The notes below the pieces were generated by a model, which saw nothing but the letters and a program-made list of their open reading frames with translations, was not told the DNA's origin and ran no database searches. A program made the translations under genes and the position numbers. DNA of 64,000 nucleotides from TMED27 sp964350695 (GTDB taxonomy: Bacteria; Pseudomonadota; Alphaproteobacteria; Micavibrionales; Micavibrionaceae), in NCBI GenBank assembly GCA_964350695.1, contig CAYGKM010000001.1:295607-359606 (forward strand), given 5' to 3'. Of the stretch, positions 52,944-61,299 are shown piece after piece; the first letter of the stretch is position 1, and each line of letters starts with the position of its first letter.

Positions 52944-53201
52944 ATGGCGAAAGTTGAAATTTATTATTGGACGACGTGCCCGTATTGCACAAAAGCGCGC
53001 GGTCTGCTGGCCTCAAAAGGCGTGGACTATAAAGGCTATGACATTACGGGCGATGACGAAGCGCGCCAAAAAATGATTAAACGTACAGGCGGGCCGAAAT
53101 CCGTGCCGCAAATCTTTATTGATGATAACCATATCGGCGGCTGCGATGATCTTCACGCGCTGGATGCTAAGGGTGAGCTGGATCGTCTTCTATCGGAATA
53201 A
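52944..53201 (+). CDS. grxC: glutaredoxin 3 (GrxC)
   Basis: An 85-residue dithiol glutaredoxin with the CPYC active site (TTCPYCTKARGLL, Cys12 and Cys15), the cis-Pro in SVPQIFID and the glutathione-binding GGCDDLHALD. AAAGGAG lies before the ATG. Its 3' end overlaps the following convergent gene by 35 bases. Confidence 0.96.
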   Translation: MAKVEIYYWTTCPYCTKARGLLASKGVDYKGYDITGDDEARQKMIKRTGGPKSVPQIFIDDNHIGGCDDLHALDAKGELDRLLSE

Positions 53202-53442
53202 CCTCTAACACTTGAAGGGACCATCTGTCAGGATTATTAGCGTTAGATATATCTTTAAACTGAACCTTTAGGGTTGCGGGTTCATGCAAGCGTCGGGTTG
53301 CTTCAGTTCTAATCCCACTCAAGGAGATTGTCATTGGAAACCCTGTTGGAAGTTGGGATTTATACTCATCATCAACTTCAAATGTGATAGTTTTAGGGTC
53401 GTAACGCCCCAAGGTTGAGAATGTTTCTTTTCGTTCTGTCAT
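53167..53442 (-). CDS. uncharacterised small protein
   Basis: A 91-residue protein from the ATG at 53442. A longer upstream extension in this frame overlaps the divergent nitrilase and is not credible. The sequence (MTERKETFSTLGRYDPKTIT, then TISLSGIRTEATRRLHEPAT) looks like a beta-rich domain; I recognise no family. The 3' end runs 35 bases into grxC on the other strand, unusual in this compact but orderly region. Confidence 0.55.
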   Translation of the reverse strand: MTERKETFSTLGRYDPKTITFEVDDEYKSQLPTGFPMTISLSGIRTEATRRLHEPATLKVQFKDISNANNPDRWSLQVLEVIPIEDDPAHP

Positions 53443-53493
53443 ATAAAACTTATAGGATGTTATGGATAATAATTCAAGAACAAAATTGAAAAT

Positions 53494-54324
53494 ATGATGA
53501 CAAGCAATAAAAAAATCAAAACAGCATGTATCCAAACCAATGTCGGCCCTGATATTGCCGATAACATCGCCGCCGTGGAAGCCTTGATCCGAGAGGCCGC
53601 ATCGAAGGGTGCGACCTTCATCGCCACGCCTGAAAACACCGACCAAATCCGTCGCTACGCGAAAGACCGCTATGAAAGCTCAGGGGATATGGACACCCAT
53701 ATCGCGATCCCGCATTTCAGCGCACTGGCGAAAGAGCTTTCCATCTGGCTGCTCATCGGCTCAATCGGCGTGCGCGCAGGGGATAAACTCGCCAACCGCT
53801 CGATTCTGTTTTCTCCTGATGGAAACATCGTCGAGACATACGACAAGATCCATATGTTTAACGTGAAGCTCTCGCGCACCGAATTTTATAACGAAAGCGA
53901 CGGCATGGAGGCAGGCAGCCGCGCCGTCATCGCCGATATGGACGGTGCAAAACTCGGCATGGGCATCTGCTATGATATCCGCTTTCCCCATCTTTGGCGG
54001 GATATGGCCAAGGCCGGCGCGCAAATTCTCTCTGCCCCCGCCGCCTTCACTGTCCCCACAGGTCGCGCACATTGGGAGGTTCTCCTGCGCGCCCGCGCTA
54101 TCGAAACCGGCAGCTACGTCATCGCCCCCGCACAATGCGGCGAGCATGAAGGCGCGCGCAAAACATATGGCCATTCCATGATTATCTCGCCATGGGGTGA
54201 GGTTTTGGCTGAAATGGGAACGGAAGTCGGTATAATAACCGCAGACCTCGATTTAGCCGAGGTTGAAAAGGCGAGGAATTCAATCCCCGCACTCACACAT
54301 GACAGGGAATACACTCTAAAATGA
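53494..54324 (+). CDS. nitrilase-superfamily carbon-nitrogen hydrolase
   Basis: A 276-residue amidase with the catalytic triad visible: Glu in FIATPENTDQ, Lys in YDKIHMFNVKL and Cys in GMGICYDIRFPHLWR. It is close to the Nit1 branch, whose members act on deaminated glutathione, a role that would suit its place beside grxC. The end EKARNSIPALTHDREYTL is typical. It overlaps metC by four bases. Confidence 0.9.
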   Translation: MMTSNKKIKTACIQTNVGPDIADNIAAVEALIREAASKGATFIATPENTDQIRRYAKDRYESSGDMDTHIAIPHFSALAKELSIWLLIGSIGVRAGDKLANRSILFSPDGNIVETYDKIHMFNVKLSRTEFYNESDGMEAGSRAVIADMDGAKLGMGICYDIRFPHLWRDMAKAGAQILSAPAAFTVPTGRAHWEVLLRARAIETGSYVIAPAQCGEHEGARKTYGHSMIISPWGEVLAEMGTEVGIITADLDLAEVEKARNSIPALTHDREYTLK

Positions 54325-55502
54325 GCAAAAATAAAGACGTCAAAGAATCTACAAAAATCATCCATACAGGCCACGATCCCAAATCCTATCACGGCATAGT
54401 CGGCGCGCCGATCACGCGCGCTTCCACCATTCTTTATGAAGGGCTTGAGGCTTACGAAGACCCGAACACGAAATACCGCTATGGCCGCTATGGCACGCCT
54501 CTCACCACCGCTTTCACAGACAGCATAGCGGAGCTTGAGGGAGGTTTTGACGCCATCATAGCGCCTTCGGGCCAATCTGCCATTACGACCGCGCTTTTAG
54601 GGTTTTTGAAACAAGGTGACCACTTGCTGATGGCCGACGCAATATACCCGCCCACGCGTTTTTTCTGTGATAATGTCCTGACGAAAATGGGCATAGAGAT
54701 TGAATATTATGACCCTCTCATCGGCGCAGGCATTGCGGATAAAATCAAAGACAACACCGCCGTGATTTACATGGAAAGCCCGGGCAGCGCGACCTTTGAA
54801 ATTCAGGACGTGCCCGCGATTGTGAAGGCCGCAAAAGCCAAAAACAAAGCCATTATCACGATCTGCGATAACTCCTACGCCAGCGGCGTTTTGTTCAAAC
54901 CCTTAATCCACGGCGTCGATGTTTCTATCCTGTCCTGCACAAAATACATCAACGGCCACTCCGATGGCATGCTTGGTGCGGCGGTGGCGCGAGACGAAGC
55001 AAGTTTTGCAAAACTTAAAAAATCTGCCACCGATCTCGGTGTGTGTGCAGGGACGGAAGAAACCAATCTCGGCCTGCGTGGTCTAAAAACGCTGCATGTC
55101 CGCATCAAGGAAGCCGGAGAGCGCGCCCTTAAAATTGCAAAATTCCTGCAAACCCAAAAAGGCATCGCCCGCGTGTTCTATCCCGGCCTTGAAAGTGACC
55201 CCAGCCACGCACTGCTTAAGCGCGACTTCATAAGCGCCAATGGAATCCTCAGCATCTTGCTGGAACCCGCGCCGAAAAAAGCCGTCATCGCCTTCACCGA
55301 TGCGCTCACGCTGTTTCCCATCGGTTCAAGCTGGGGCGGCTATGAAAGCCTGACCCAACCGCAATATTTGGGTGATTGCCGCACGGCGACAGGCTGGGCG
55401 GAAGAGGGGGCTATGCTGCGTCTTCAGATTGGGTTAGAAGATACAGAGGATTTAATGGATAATTTGGCGCAAGCCCTCAAAGTTTTTGAAAAAAATAGAT
55501 AG
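54321..55502 (+). CDS. metC: cystathionine beta-lyase MetC
   Basis: A 393-residue PLP enzyme of the Cys/Met metabolism family, cleaving cystathionine to homocysteine. Landmarks are YRYGRYGTPLTTAFTDSIAE, the Tyr-binding APSGQSAITTALLGFL, Asp/Asn in ICDNSYASGVLF and the PLP Lys in SCTKYINGHSDGMLG (about residue 213). The SSWGGYESL motif near 335 favours cystathionine beta-lyase over gamma-synthase. It is coupled to the nitrilase. Confidence 0.9.
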   Translation: MSKNKDVKESTKIIHTGHDPKSYHGIVGAPITRASTILYEGLEAYEDPNTKYRYGRYGTPLTTAFTDSIAELEGGFDAIIAPSGQSAITTALLGFLKQGDHLLMADAIYPPTRFFCDNVLTKMGIEIEYYDPLIGAGIADKIKDNTAVIYMESPGSATFEIQDVPAIVKAAKAKNKAIITICDNSYASGVLFKPLIHGVDVSILSCTKYINGHSDGMLGAAVARDEASFAKLKKSATDLGVCAGTEETNLGLRGLKTLHVRIKEAGERALKIAKFLQTQKGIARVFYPGLESDPSHALLKRDFISANGILSILLEPAPKKAVIAFTDALTLFPIGSSWGGYESLTQPQYLGDCRTATGWAEEGAMLRLQIGLEDTEDLMDNLAQALKVFEKNR

Positions 55503-55504
55503 TC

Positions 55505-55579
55505 GTCATTGCGAGAAGGCAAAGCCTACGAAGCAATCTGCTTGCCGATTTTGGATTGCTTCTCTACGCTCGCAATGAC
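55505..55579. repeat. palindromic TCATTGCGAG-type dispersed repeat
   Basis: A long imperfect hairpin fills the gap between metC and the HerA-like gene. GTCATTGCGAG (55505-55515) pairs with CTCGCAATGAC (55569-55579), and GAAGCAATC (55530-55538) with GATTGCTTC (55554-55562). Repeats with these TCATTGCGAG...GAAGCAATC arms are dispersed in many proteobacterial genomes. It ends immediately before the AAAGGAG ribosome-binding site of the next gene. Confidence 0.85.
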
Positions 55580-55594
55580 TAAAGGAGAAAACAG

Positions 55595-57085
55595 ATGACG
55601 AATCTCAAAGACGACGCCCTGTATATGGGGCAATCCGTTGGCAAAGAAAAACTCTCGCAATATCTGCCGCTGAAATGGGGTAACCGCCACGGTCTGATCG
55701 CGGGCGCAACGGGAACGGGCAAAACCGTAACCCTGCAAAACCTCGCCGAAGGATTTTCCGATGCCGGCGTGCCGGTCTTTATGGCCGATGTGAAGGGCGA
55801 TCTTTCCGGCATGTGCCAACCGGGCGAAATGCAGGACTTCCTCTCCAAGCGCGCCGAGGTTATCGGCTTCACAGATGAATATAAAGCCAAAGCCTATCCG
55901 GTTGTGTTCTGGGATCTTTTCAGCGATCAAGGCCACCCGATCCGCACAACAGTCTCCGAAATGGGGCCTTTGCTCCTTGCTCGCATCTTGGAACTGAACG
56001 ACACTCAAGAAGGCGTTCTGAACATCGCCTTCCGCGTAGCGGATGAGCAGGGGCTTTTGCTACTCGATCTTAAAGACCTGCGCGCACTCCTCAATACGGT
56101 GCATGAGCAGCGCGCTGAAATCTCTCAAGCCTACGGTAATGTCAGCCCCGCCTCTGTGGCCTCGATCCAACGCAACTTGCTGCGCCTCGAAGACCAAGGC
56201 GCGGCAGATTTCTTCGGCGAACCCGCGTTGGAGCTAAAAGACTTCATGCGCACGGACCTTGATAGCCGCGGCAATATCAACATTTTAGCAGCGGATAAGC
56301 TCATGCTGTCCCCGCGTCTCTACGCGACCTTCCTGCTCTGGCTGCTCTCGGAGCTCTTCGAAGAGCTCCCCGAAGCGGGCGATGCGGATCGCCCCAAACT
56401 CGTATTCTTCTTCGACGAAGCGCATCTGCTGTTCAATGACGCGCCCAAAGCCCTCATAGAAAAGGTTGAGCAAGTCGTCCGCCTCATCCGCTCCAAAGGC
56501 GTAGGCGTGTTCTTCATCACTCAAAACCCCGCCGATGTCCCCGACAGCATTTTGGGGCAGCTCGGCAATCGCGTCCAGCACGCGCTTCGCGCCTTCACGC
56601 CCAAGCAGCAAAAGGCGATCAAACAAGCCGCCGAAACATACCGCGAAAACCCTGAATTCGATGTCGCCGATGTGATCACCGATCTGGGAGTAGGCGAGGC
56701 GCTGGTCTCCACCCTCGAAGGCAAGGGGCAGCCCTCAATGGTTCAGCGCACGCTCATCCGCCCGCCAAGCTCAAGGCTAGGCCCCGCAAGCGCAGACGCC
56801 AAAGCCATGCAGATGAAAGCCAGCGGCCTCGGCGCAAAATATGACACGGCAGTGGACCGTGAGAGCGCTTTTGAAGTTCTGAAAAAGAAAGCAGAAGAGG
56901 CGGCCAAGAAAGCCGAAGCCGCGCAAGAGGCCGCCGACAAGGCCGCCCCGAAAAAACGCAGCTCAAATCGCCAATCTGTAGGCGAGGCCGCCGTAAAATC
57001 CGTGGTGCGCTCACTCAGCTCATCCATCGGGCGTACAATAGCACGCGAGGTTATGCGCGGCCTGATGGGAAGTTTGAAGCGTTAA
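55595..57085 (+). CDS. DUF853 / HerA-like P-loop ATPase
   Basis: A 496-residue ATPase of the DUF853 (YjgR) family, related to HerA/FtsK motors. Walker A is AGATGTGKTVTLQ near residue 34, Walker B LVFFFDEAHLLFND near 270, and a sensor-like FFITQNPADVPDSILGQLGN near 310. The C-terminal 80 residues form a Lys/Ala coiled coil (KKAEEAAKKAEAAQEAADKA) and a basic tail. The role is unknown. No NurA or nuclease partner is adjacent. Confidence 0.9.
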   Translation: MTNLKDDALYMGQSVGKEKLSQYLPLKWGNRHGLIAGATGTGKTVTLQNLAEGFSDAGVPVFMADVKGDLSGMCQPGEMQDFLSKRAEVIGFTDEYKAKAYPVVFWDLFSDQGHPIRTTVSEMGPLLLARILELNDTQEGVLNIAFRVADEQGLLLLDLKDLRALLNTVHEQRAEISQAYGNVSPASVASIQRNLLRLEDQGAADFFGEPALELKDFMRTDLDSRGNINILAADKLMLSPRLYATFLLWLLSELFEELPEAGDADRPKLVFFFDEAHLLFNDAPKALIEKVEQVVRLIRSKGVGVFFITQNPADVPDSILGQLGNRVQHALRAFTPKQQKAIKQAAETYRENPEFDVADVITDLGVGEALVSTLEGKGQPSMVQRTLIRPPSSRLGPASADAKAMQMKASGLGAKYDTAVDRESAFEVLKKKAEEAAKKAEAAQEAADKAAPKKRSSNRQSVGEAAVKSVVRSLSSSIGRTIAREVMRGLMGSLKR

Positions 57086-57568
57086 TTATGATGGCTCGCG
57101 TATGTATCCTTGATCAAGGATATGCGAGAAGCGCGTGCGGGAATATGTATCTAGGGTTTCAGGCTGCCTAGCAAAACCGAACTTTTCGTGAAGATGGATA
57201 GAAGCCGGTGTCGTATCAAAAATATCAACGCTCGTCTTCGCCACAAAAGCATGCTCCGCGTTTACGTCTAAATCCGTAACATCCAAAACCGCGCACATAG
57301 TCTCTACTAAAGCGCTTCCGATATGTTGCCCTGTATGCGAGGGTTTCACCGCAAGAATATGGATGTGAGCGCTAACATGCTCGCTGTCTTGATGTGTAAG
57401 CGCCATAGCAAACCCAACCAATTCATCATGGTCATAGGCGCCGATAACAACGCCTTCATTGAATGTGTATTCACAAAGATAGTCCGAAACATCCGATCCG
57501 TGAAAGGCGTCTTCGTGAACCGCAGCGGCGGCACTATAATCTTCAGGCTTTAAAGCTTTTATATGCAT
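57086..57568 (-). CDS. GNAT family N-acetyltransferase
   Basis: A 160-residue acetyltransferase with the GNAT layout: MHIKALKPEDYSAAAAVHED at the start and the acetyl-CoA-binding segment IHILAVKPSHTGQHIGSALV near residue 90, where the RxxGxG/A loop reads HTGQHIGSA. The substrate is unknown. It converges on the HerA-like gene with no gap and lies downstream of the XRE regulator. Confidence 0.85.
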   Translation of the reverse strand: MHIKALKPEDYSAAAAVHEDAFHGSDVSDYLCEYTFNEGVVIGAYDHDELVGFAMALTHQDSEHVSAHIHILAVKPSHTGQHIGSALVETMCAVLDVTDLDVNAEHAFVAKTSVDIFDTTPASIHLHEKFGFARQPETLDTYSRTRFSHILDQGYIREPS

Positions 57569-57587
57569 TGTATATATTTAACATATT

Positions 57588-57899
57588 CTAAGCCAAAACA
57601 CCAACGCTTACGCCCAGCACTTCGGCCAAAGCTTTCATGGCGCGGATGGAGCCGTCCTTTTTACCTGTCTCGATTTCGGTGAGATAGGGACGGGAAATAC
57701 CGGCTTCTCGTGCAAGTTCGGCCTGCGTATAGCCGCGATGCTTGCGCAAAGTCTTAACAGGGCTTTCCTCCCGCGCCGTGAGGGCATTGAGAATATCCTC
57801 GGGCAAATCATCTTCATCATTATTCACCATGCCGCGATAATCATGCAGCGGAATGAGGACGTAAGGCTTACCTTGGATGTGCAAAAGATCATATTTCAT
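57588..57899 (-). CDS. XRE-family regulator with Phd-like N-terminus
   Basis: A 103-residue protein. Residues 1-45 (QGKPYVLIPLHDYRGM) resemble the Phd/antitoxin strand. Residues 48-103 form a Cro/CI helix-turn-helix (LRKHRGYTQAELAREAGISR, then YLTEIETGKK). Proteins of this form are often antitoxins, but no toxin gene is adjacent: the neighbours are GNAT and LpxR. GNAT proteins can be toxins, so the pair at 57086-57899 is worth noting although the GNAT N-terminus is not of the TacT type. Confidence 0.75.
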   Translation of the reverse strand: MKYDLLHIQGKPYVLIPLHDYRGMVNNDEDDLPEDILNALTAREESPVKTLRKHRGYTQAELAREAGISRPYLTEIETGKKDGSIRAMKALAEVLGVSVGVLA

Positions 57900-57934
57900 G
57901 AATCAAATGCTACAAGCTATCGGCGACATTGTCA

Positions 57935-58993
57935 TCAGAAACGTGTGGAGAGCGTCATTGATCCGAACACGGCGCTGCCGTCCTGCCCTTCAAATTCTTT
58001 GCTGCGGGCATTTATGGCGTATGAGAGGCGGTGGCGATCAAGCGTGAAGGCCACGCCCGCCGTCGCATCACCGACAAAATGTTTCTTGTTTACGCTATAG
58101 CTGTCTTTGAAGGTATTTCCATCCAGGAAGATATTCCGCGCCACGGCGCGTCCGTCAAGGCTTGCAAATCCATACCAGCTCCATCCCTGATCGGGCGTTT
58201 CAAAATACCCCGAACCGGGCATCGCGGGGCGCACACGCGGCGGGGTGTCTTGCAGTGTTTCCTGATACGGTCCGAAGGTGAAAGTAAGCCCCGTTCCCGC
58301 ATAGGTGTAAACATTGCCCAAAGAGACATTCACATTCGGCACAACCTGCAATTCATAATCATAAAAATTGGCTTCAAAAGCGCGCGGCCATCTGCGCTGC
58401 GCAGATAAAATAACGCCCGGCTCAAAGCCGATCTGATTATCCCATCCTTGGGGAATAGCAGAGTCCGTGAGGTGCTTGTGAATAAGCTTTTGCGTTTGTT
58501 CGCCAAGCGCCTCTGGCCCAACCACACCAAGCGTCACTTCAAGCTCGTCAATATGATTGTCCTCTAAGGTCGTCAAACCAACCGAGCCATATAGGAACGC
58601 CGCCCACGGACGATCTCCGTCTTGATTGCCACGTACGCTGATATCGCCGGGGGTGTAAATATTCTGCCCGAATGTAAAAAACGTGCTGGTGGTTTCGTTC
58701 AAATCAAAGGTCGGGATTTTATCCGCCAGCGCATCAATTCCCTCAGGCACAGGGGTGTTCACGTTGAAATAGGTGGCGCGCACCCCGCTGGTGTAATACT
58801 GATCCGTCCCGCCGCCGATCAGGTCGTTCTCGTATGAAAGGCTCAAGTAATTCTTCTCATCCGCGCGGCGAACGCGCTGTGTTACGCGCTGTTCTGCTGT
58901 CGGTTTAGGCGGGCCAACCGCCTCTTTTTGTTCTTGCGCGCTGGCAGGCAGACAAAGAAAAAGCCCTGCCGCAATAAGCAGAGCTTTTTGCAT
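57935..58993 (-). CDS. lpxR: LpxR-family outer-membrane lipid A deacylase
   Basis: Removes the 3'-acyloxyacyl group of lipid A from the outer leaflet. The ATG at 58993 gives a clean signal peptide (MQKALLIAAGLFLCLPASA); an in-frame ATG 66 bases earlier lies within the permease gene. The 352-residue barrel shows LSYENDLIGGGTDQYYTSGV near residue 50 of the precursor, with the Asn-Asp and Thr-Asp residues of LpxR. It ends with an aromatic C-terminal strand (SMTLSTRF). It is 16 bases after the FTR1 permease, so the two are co-transcribed. Confidence 0.85.
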   Translation of the reverse strand: MQKALLIAAGLFLCLPASAQEQKEAVGPPKPTAEQRVTQRVRRADEKNYLSLSYENDLIGGGTDQYYTSGVRATYFNVNTPVPEGIDALADKIPTFDLNETTSTFFTFGQNIYTPGDISVRGNQDGDRPWAAFLYGSVGLTTLEDNHIDELEVTLGVVGPEALGEQTQKLIHKHLTDSAIPQGWDNQIGFEPGVILSAQRRWPRAFEANFYDYELQVVPNVNVSLGNVYTYAGTGLTFTFGPYQETLQDTPPRVRPAMPGSGYFETPDQGWSWYGFASLDGRAVARNIFLDGNTFKDSYSVNKKHFVGDATAGVAFTLDRHRLSYAINARSKEFEGQDGSAVFGSMTLSTRF

Positions 58994-59009
58994 CAAAGGT
59001 TTGATGGCT

Positions 59010-59792
59010 TTATTCGGCGGCAGCAAAGCCGTTTTTCTTTGTGAGCTTGTCTTTTGCATACGCTATAAATAGCCATCCGCAAGGAACAATCAAGAGGCTG
59101 TATATAATGGCCTGCCCAATCGGCATTTTTGTACTCGCCACAGGTTTAATCCACGCATGGAATTCAGGCGCATAAAAGATCGTCCCTTCCACTTCCGTAA
59201 GCTCGTACACGCCGTATAGGAACAAATGCACCGCAAAGAGAAAAAGGAACGCCCCGGTAACCTGCATGAAAACGCGCAGGTTAATAAGATGGCTGTGGCG
59301 CACCCACATATAACCAATCGCGGCAGTAGCAATAACGCCGCCGAGCGCCGCAGTAATCATTTGCGTAGCATCGACCTGCTTGCTGATTGCCCCCAGCATT
59401 AAAGCCGTCTCCATACCCTCACGCGCAACCATCAGCACAGTAAAGAGAAAGATGCCGACCATCGCGCCTTTACCGGCTTTGGCGGCATGTTGATCAAGCT
59501 TGTTCGTAATCGAAGATTTGATGTGCTTGGCGTTTTTCATGATAACAAAAGTCAAAGAGGCCACAAGAACCCCCGCGATCATCGCCAAAGCGCCTTCCAT
59601 AAGCGGGGTGTCTGCCATCTCGGCAATGTGCCAACCTGTTGTTGCGCTCAAAATCAGCGCCGCGCCAACACCGGCAAAAACGGGGGTGCGCAATTCTGTG
59701 CGCCCTGTTTTGGTCAGGTAAGCAAGCATAATCGCCACAATCAAAAAGGCTTCAAGTCCTTCACGGAAGGTAATCAGGAATGTCTCAAGCAT
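59010..59792 (-). CDS. FTR1-family iron permease
   Basis: A 260-residue, seven-helix permease. The ATG at 59792 follows GGAG by eight bases and starts MLETFLITFREGLEAFLIVA; the upstream extension in this frame is not family sequence. Two REGxE iron-binding motifs are present: REGLE in helix 1 and REGME near residue 120. EfeU- and FtrC-type systems use this fold to import iron. No EfeO or cupredoxin partner is adjacent. The AT-rich 108 bases upstream could hold a Fur or Irr site, but none is clear. Confidence 0.9.
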   Translation of the reverse strand: MLETFLITFREGLEAFLIVAIMLAYLTKTGRTELRTPVFAGVGAALILSATTGWHIAEMADTPLMEGALAMIAGVLVASLTFVIMKNAKHIKSSITNKLDQHAAKAGKGAMVGIFLFTVLMVAREGMETALMLGAISKQVDATQMITAALGGVIATAAIGYMWVRHSHLINLRVFMQVTGAFLFLFAVHLFLYGVYELTEVEGTIFYAPEFHAWIKPVASTKMPIGQAIIYSLLIVPCGWLFIAYAKDKLTKKNGFAAAE

Positions 59793-59900
59793 CGGCGTTT
59801 CTCCATCGAAAATTTGTATTCTAGAAATATTGTTATTGAGAATGAATTGCAAGGAAATTATCACCTTTTTCGTCGCGTGCGAATATGCTAGTAAATACAT

Positions 59901-60569
59901 ATGCCAGACGGAATGAGTACTATACCGAGAATTAAAAAAGCGTTCGAAGCGGGCAATACTGTTGACCCTGAAAACCTTGTTATTCTGTGTCATGGCTATG
60001 GGTCGAACGGCGCGGATTTAATCTCTTTAGCACCGTATTTCGCACATGCTATGGACGGTAAAACTGTCTTTGTTTCTCCCAATGCGCCATTCGGTTGCGA
60101 AATGGCGCCCGAAATTCCAAATATGTTCCAATGGTTCCCCCTTATAGATAGAGGGGAAGAAGCTATGCTTGAAGGCGCGGAAATGGCCGCGCCAATCCTT
60201 GAGGCGTTCATTGACGAACAAAGAGCAAAATATGGCATCGCCGCGGATAAAACGGCTTTGGTCGGCTTTTCCCAAGGCACGATGATGAGCCTGTATGTCG
60301 GGCCGCGTTATAAAGACGCGCTCGCTGGTGTTCTCGGCTATTCTGGCCGATTATTAGGCGAAGCACAGGGTAATAAAATCCCGGTTTGCCTGATTCATGG
60401 CGAAGCAGATAATGTGGTTTCTGTTGAGGCGTATCACCAAGCGAAAGAAATGCTCGAAAAAGAGGGGTTTGAGGTCAGTGGTCACACCAGTCCGAATTTA
60501 GCTCACTCGATCAATGAAAATGGTATTAAAAGCGGGTCAGCGTTTTTAGAGGCCATTTTATACAAGTAA
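59901..60569 (+). CDS. phospholipase/carboxylesterase-type serine hydrolase
   Basis: A 222-residue alpha/beta hydrolase of the carboxylesterase/thioesterase (YpfH, LYPLA) group. The oxyanion region is LVILCHGYGSNGADLISLAP, the nucleophile Ser lies in LVGFSQGTMMS, the Asp in HGEADNVVSVEA and the His in NLAHSINENG. No signal peptide. An ATG 12 bases into the frame is an alternative start. It is divergent from the FTR1 permease. Confidence 0.88.
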   Translation: MPDGMSTIPRIKKAFEAGNTVDPENLVILCHGYGSNGADLISLAPYFAHAMDGKTVFVSPNAPFGCEMAPEIPNMFQWFPLIDRGEEAMLEGAEMAAPILEAFIDEQRAKYGIAADKTALVGFSQGTMMSLYVGPRYKDALAGVLGYSGRLLGEAQGNKIPVCLIHGEADNVVSVEAYHQAKEMLEKEGFEVSGHTSPNLAHSINENGIKSGSAFLEAILYK

Positions 60570-60588
60570 AATCAATTACTTAAAAAAA

Positions 60589-60603
60589 TTAACTTGCCCT
60601 TAA
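60589..60603 (+). promoter_or_regulatory. CtrA-type binding box
   Basis: TTAA-CTTGCCC-TTAA is an exact TTAA-N7-TTAA full site, the CtrA recognition sequence, 68 bases before the small secreted protein. A TTTACGTAAA palindrome follows at about 60609-60618. In AT-rich DNA such a site can arise by chance, so this is suggestive only. Confidence 0.45.
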
Positions 60604-60671
60604 TAAAATTTACGTAAAATTTTATATATATTCTAAATAAATTCGAATGAATGGTTTTAAGGGGAGTAAAA

Positions 60672-60896
60672 ATGAAATTTACAGTTTTGGCAGCGGCAGC
60701 AATCATCACAGCAGGCTTAACTAGCTTCACAGGGCAGGCACAGGCCATGAACCTTATGATGGCGCTTACCAACGAAAACATCCAGATTGTCGCTTCCATA
60801 GACGGAACGCTGACAATCATCGAAGGAATTACAAGTGAGCAAAGCAAAATCGCCAGCGTGGATCTCAATAAAACAGAGCCCTCCGCCGGCGAATAA
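60672..60896 (+). CDS. small exported protein
   Basis: A 74-residue protein with a clear signal peptide (MKFTVLAAAAIITAGLTSF, cleavage near GQAQA), leaving a mature part of about 49 residues (MNLMMALTNENIQIVASIDG and following). No cysteines and no recognised family. The ATG at 60672 has AGGGGAG six bases upstream and is preferred to an in-frame ATG 21 bases earlier. It has its own terminator and a possible CtrA box, so it is a single-gene unit. Confidence 0.65.
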   Translation: MKFTVLAAAAIITAGLTSFTGQAQAMNLMMALTNENIQIVASIDGTLTIIEGITSEQSKIASVDLNKTEPSAGE

Positions 60897-60923
60897 AACA
60901 TAATTTAGTGCGTAAATGAGCAA

Positions 60924-60954
60924 GGCCGTGATTAAGAAATAATCGCGGTCTTTT
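60924..60954 (+). terminator. terminator of the small exported protein gene
   Basis: GGCCGTGATTA (60924-60934) pairs with TAATCGCGGTC (60940-60950), with two G-U pairs, followed by TTTT. It lies 28 bases after the stop codon. Confidence 0.75.
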
Positions 60955-61002
60955 CGTTTATAAAAAAGCTAAATATTACAGTGATTTTTGCCTCGATTTT
61001 AA

Positions 61003-61025
61003 GAATATTAATTTAGTTAATATTC
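61003..61025. promoter_or_regulatory. 23-base inverted repeat, probable operator
   Basis: GAATATTAA (61003-61011) and TTAATATTC (61017-61025) form a perfect 9-bp inverted repeat around five bases. It lies in the 400-base gap between the small exported protein and the HNH gene. That gap also has a 7-bp repeat TTGTATT/AATACAA (about 61085-61127), GCACAA/TTGTGC (about 61150-61166) and a TATATT box at 61196. Confidence 0.45.
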
Positions 61026-61299
61026 CGCATTGCACCAACGCACAAAACTCTCAGAGCTTCGGTACGCAACATATTGAAAATGCTTGTATTAATGCGTTGA
61101 AAACACCATTTTTGCGTTGCAATACAAAGTGTTAATGGAAGCCTATGCAGCACAAGTTTTTTGTGCAAATCCTTCTTATGGCCCATATTTCGTGGTATAT
61201 TAAAGGTATCAGATTCGCGAGGTCTGACTTCGGATTTCAGGCCTCCGCCGTCATCGAAAGATGGGTCTACGGAAGTACTGAGAGAGGAGCATGGGAACT

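Noticed and set aside
57086..57899. GNAT-XRE toxin-antitoxin pair
   Set aside because: The order is XRE then GNAT, but the GNAT protein is not of the TacT/DUF1778-linked type and the XRE protein is not of the RHH type; kept as two separate genes.
59793..59890. Fur- or Irr-like operator before the FTR1 permease
   Set aside because: The region is AT-rich with partial matches (TTGAGAATGAATTGCAA, TTCTAGAA), but none fits a consensus well enough to annotate.
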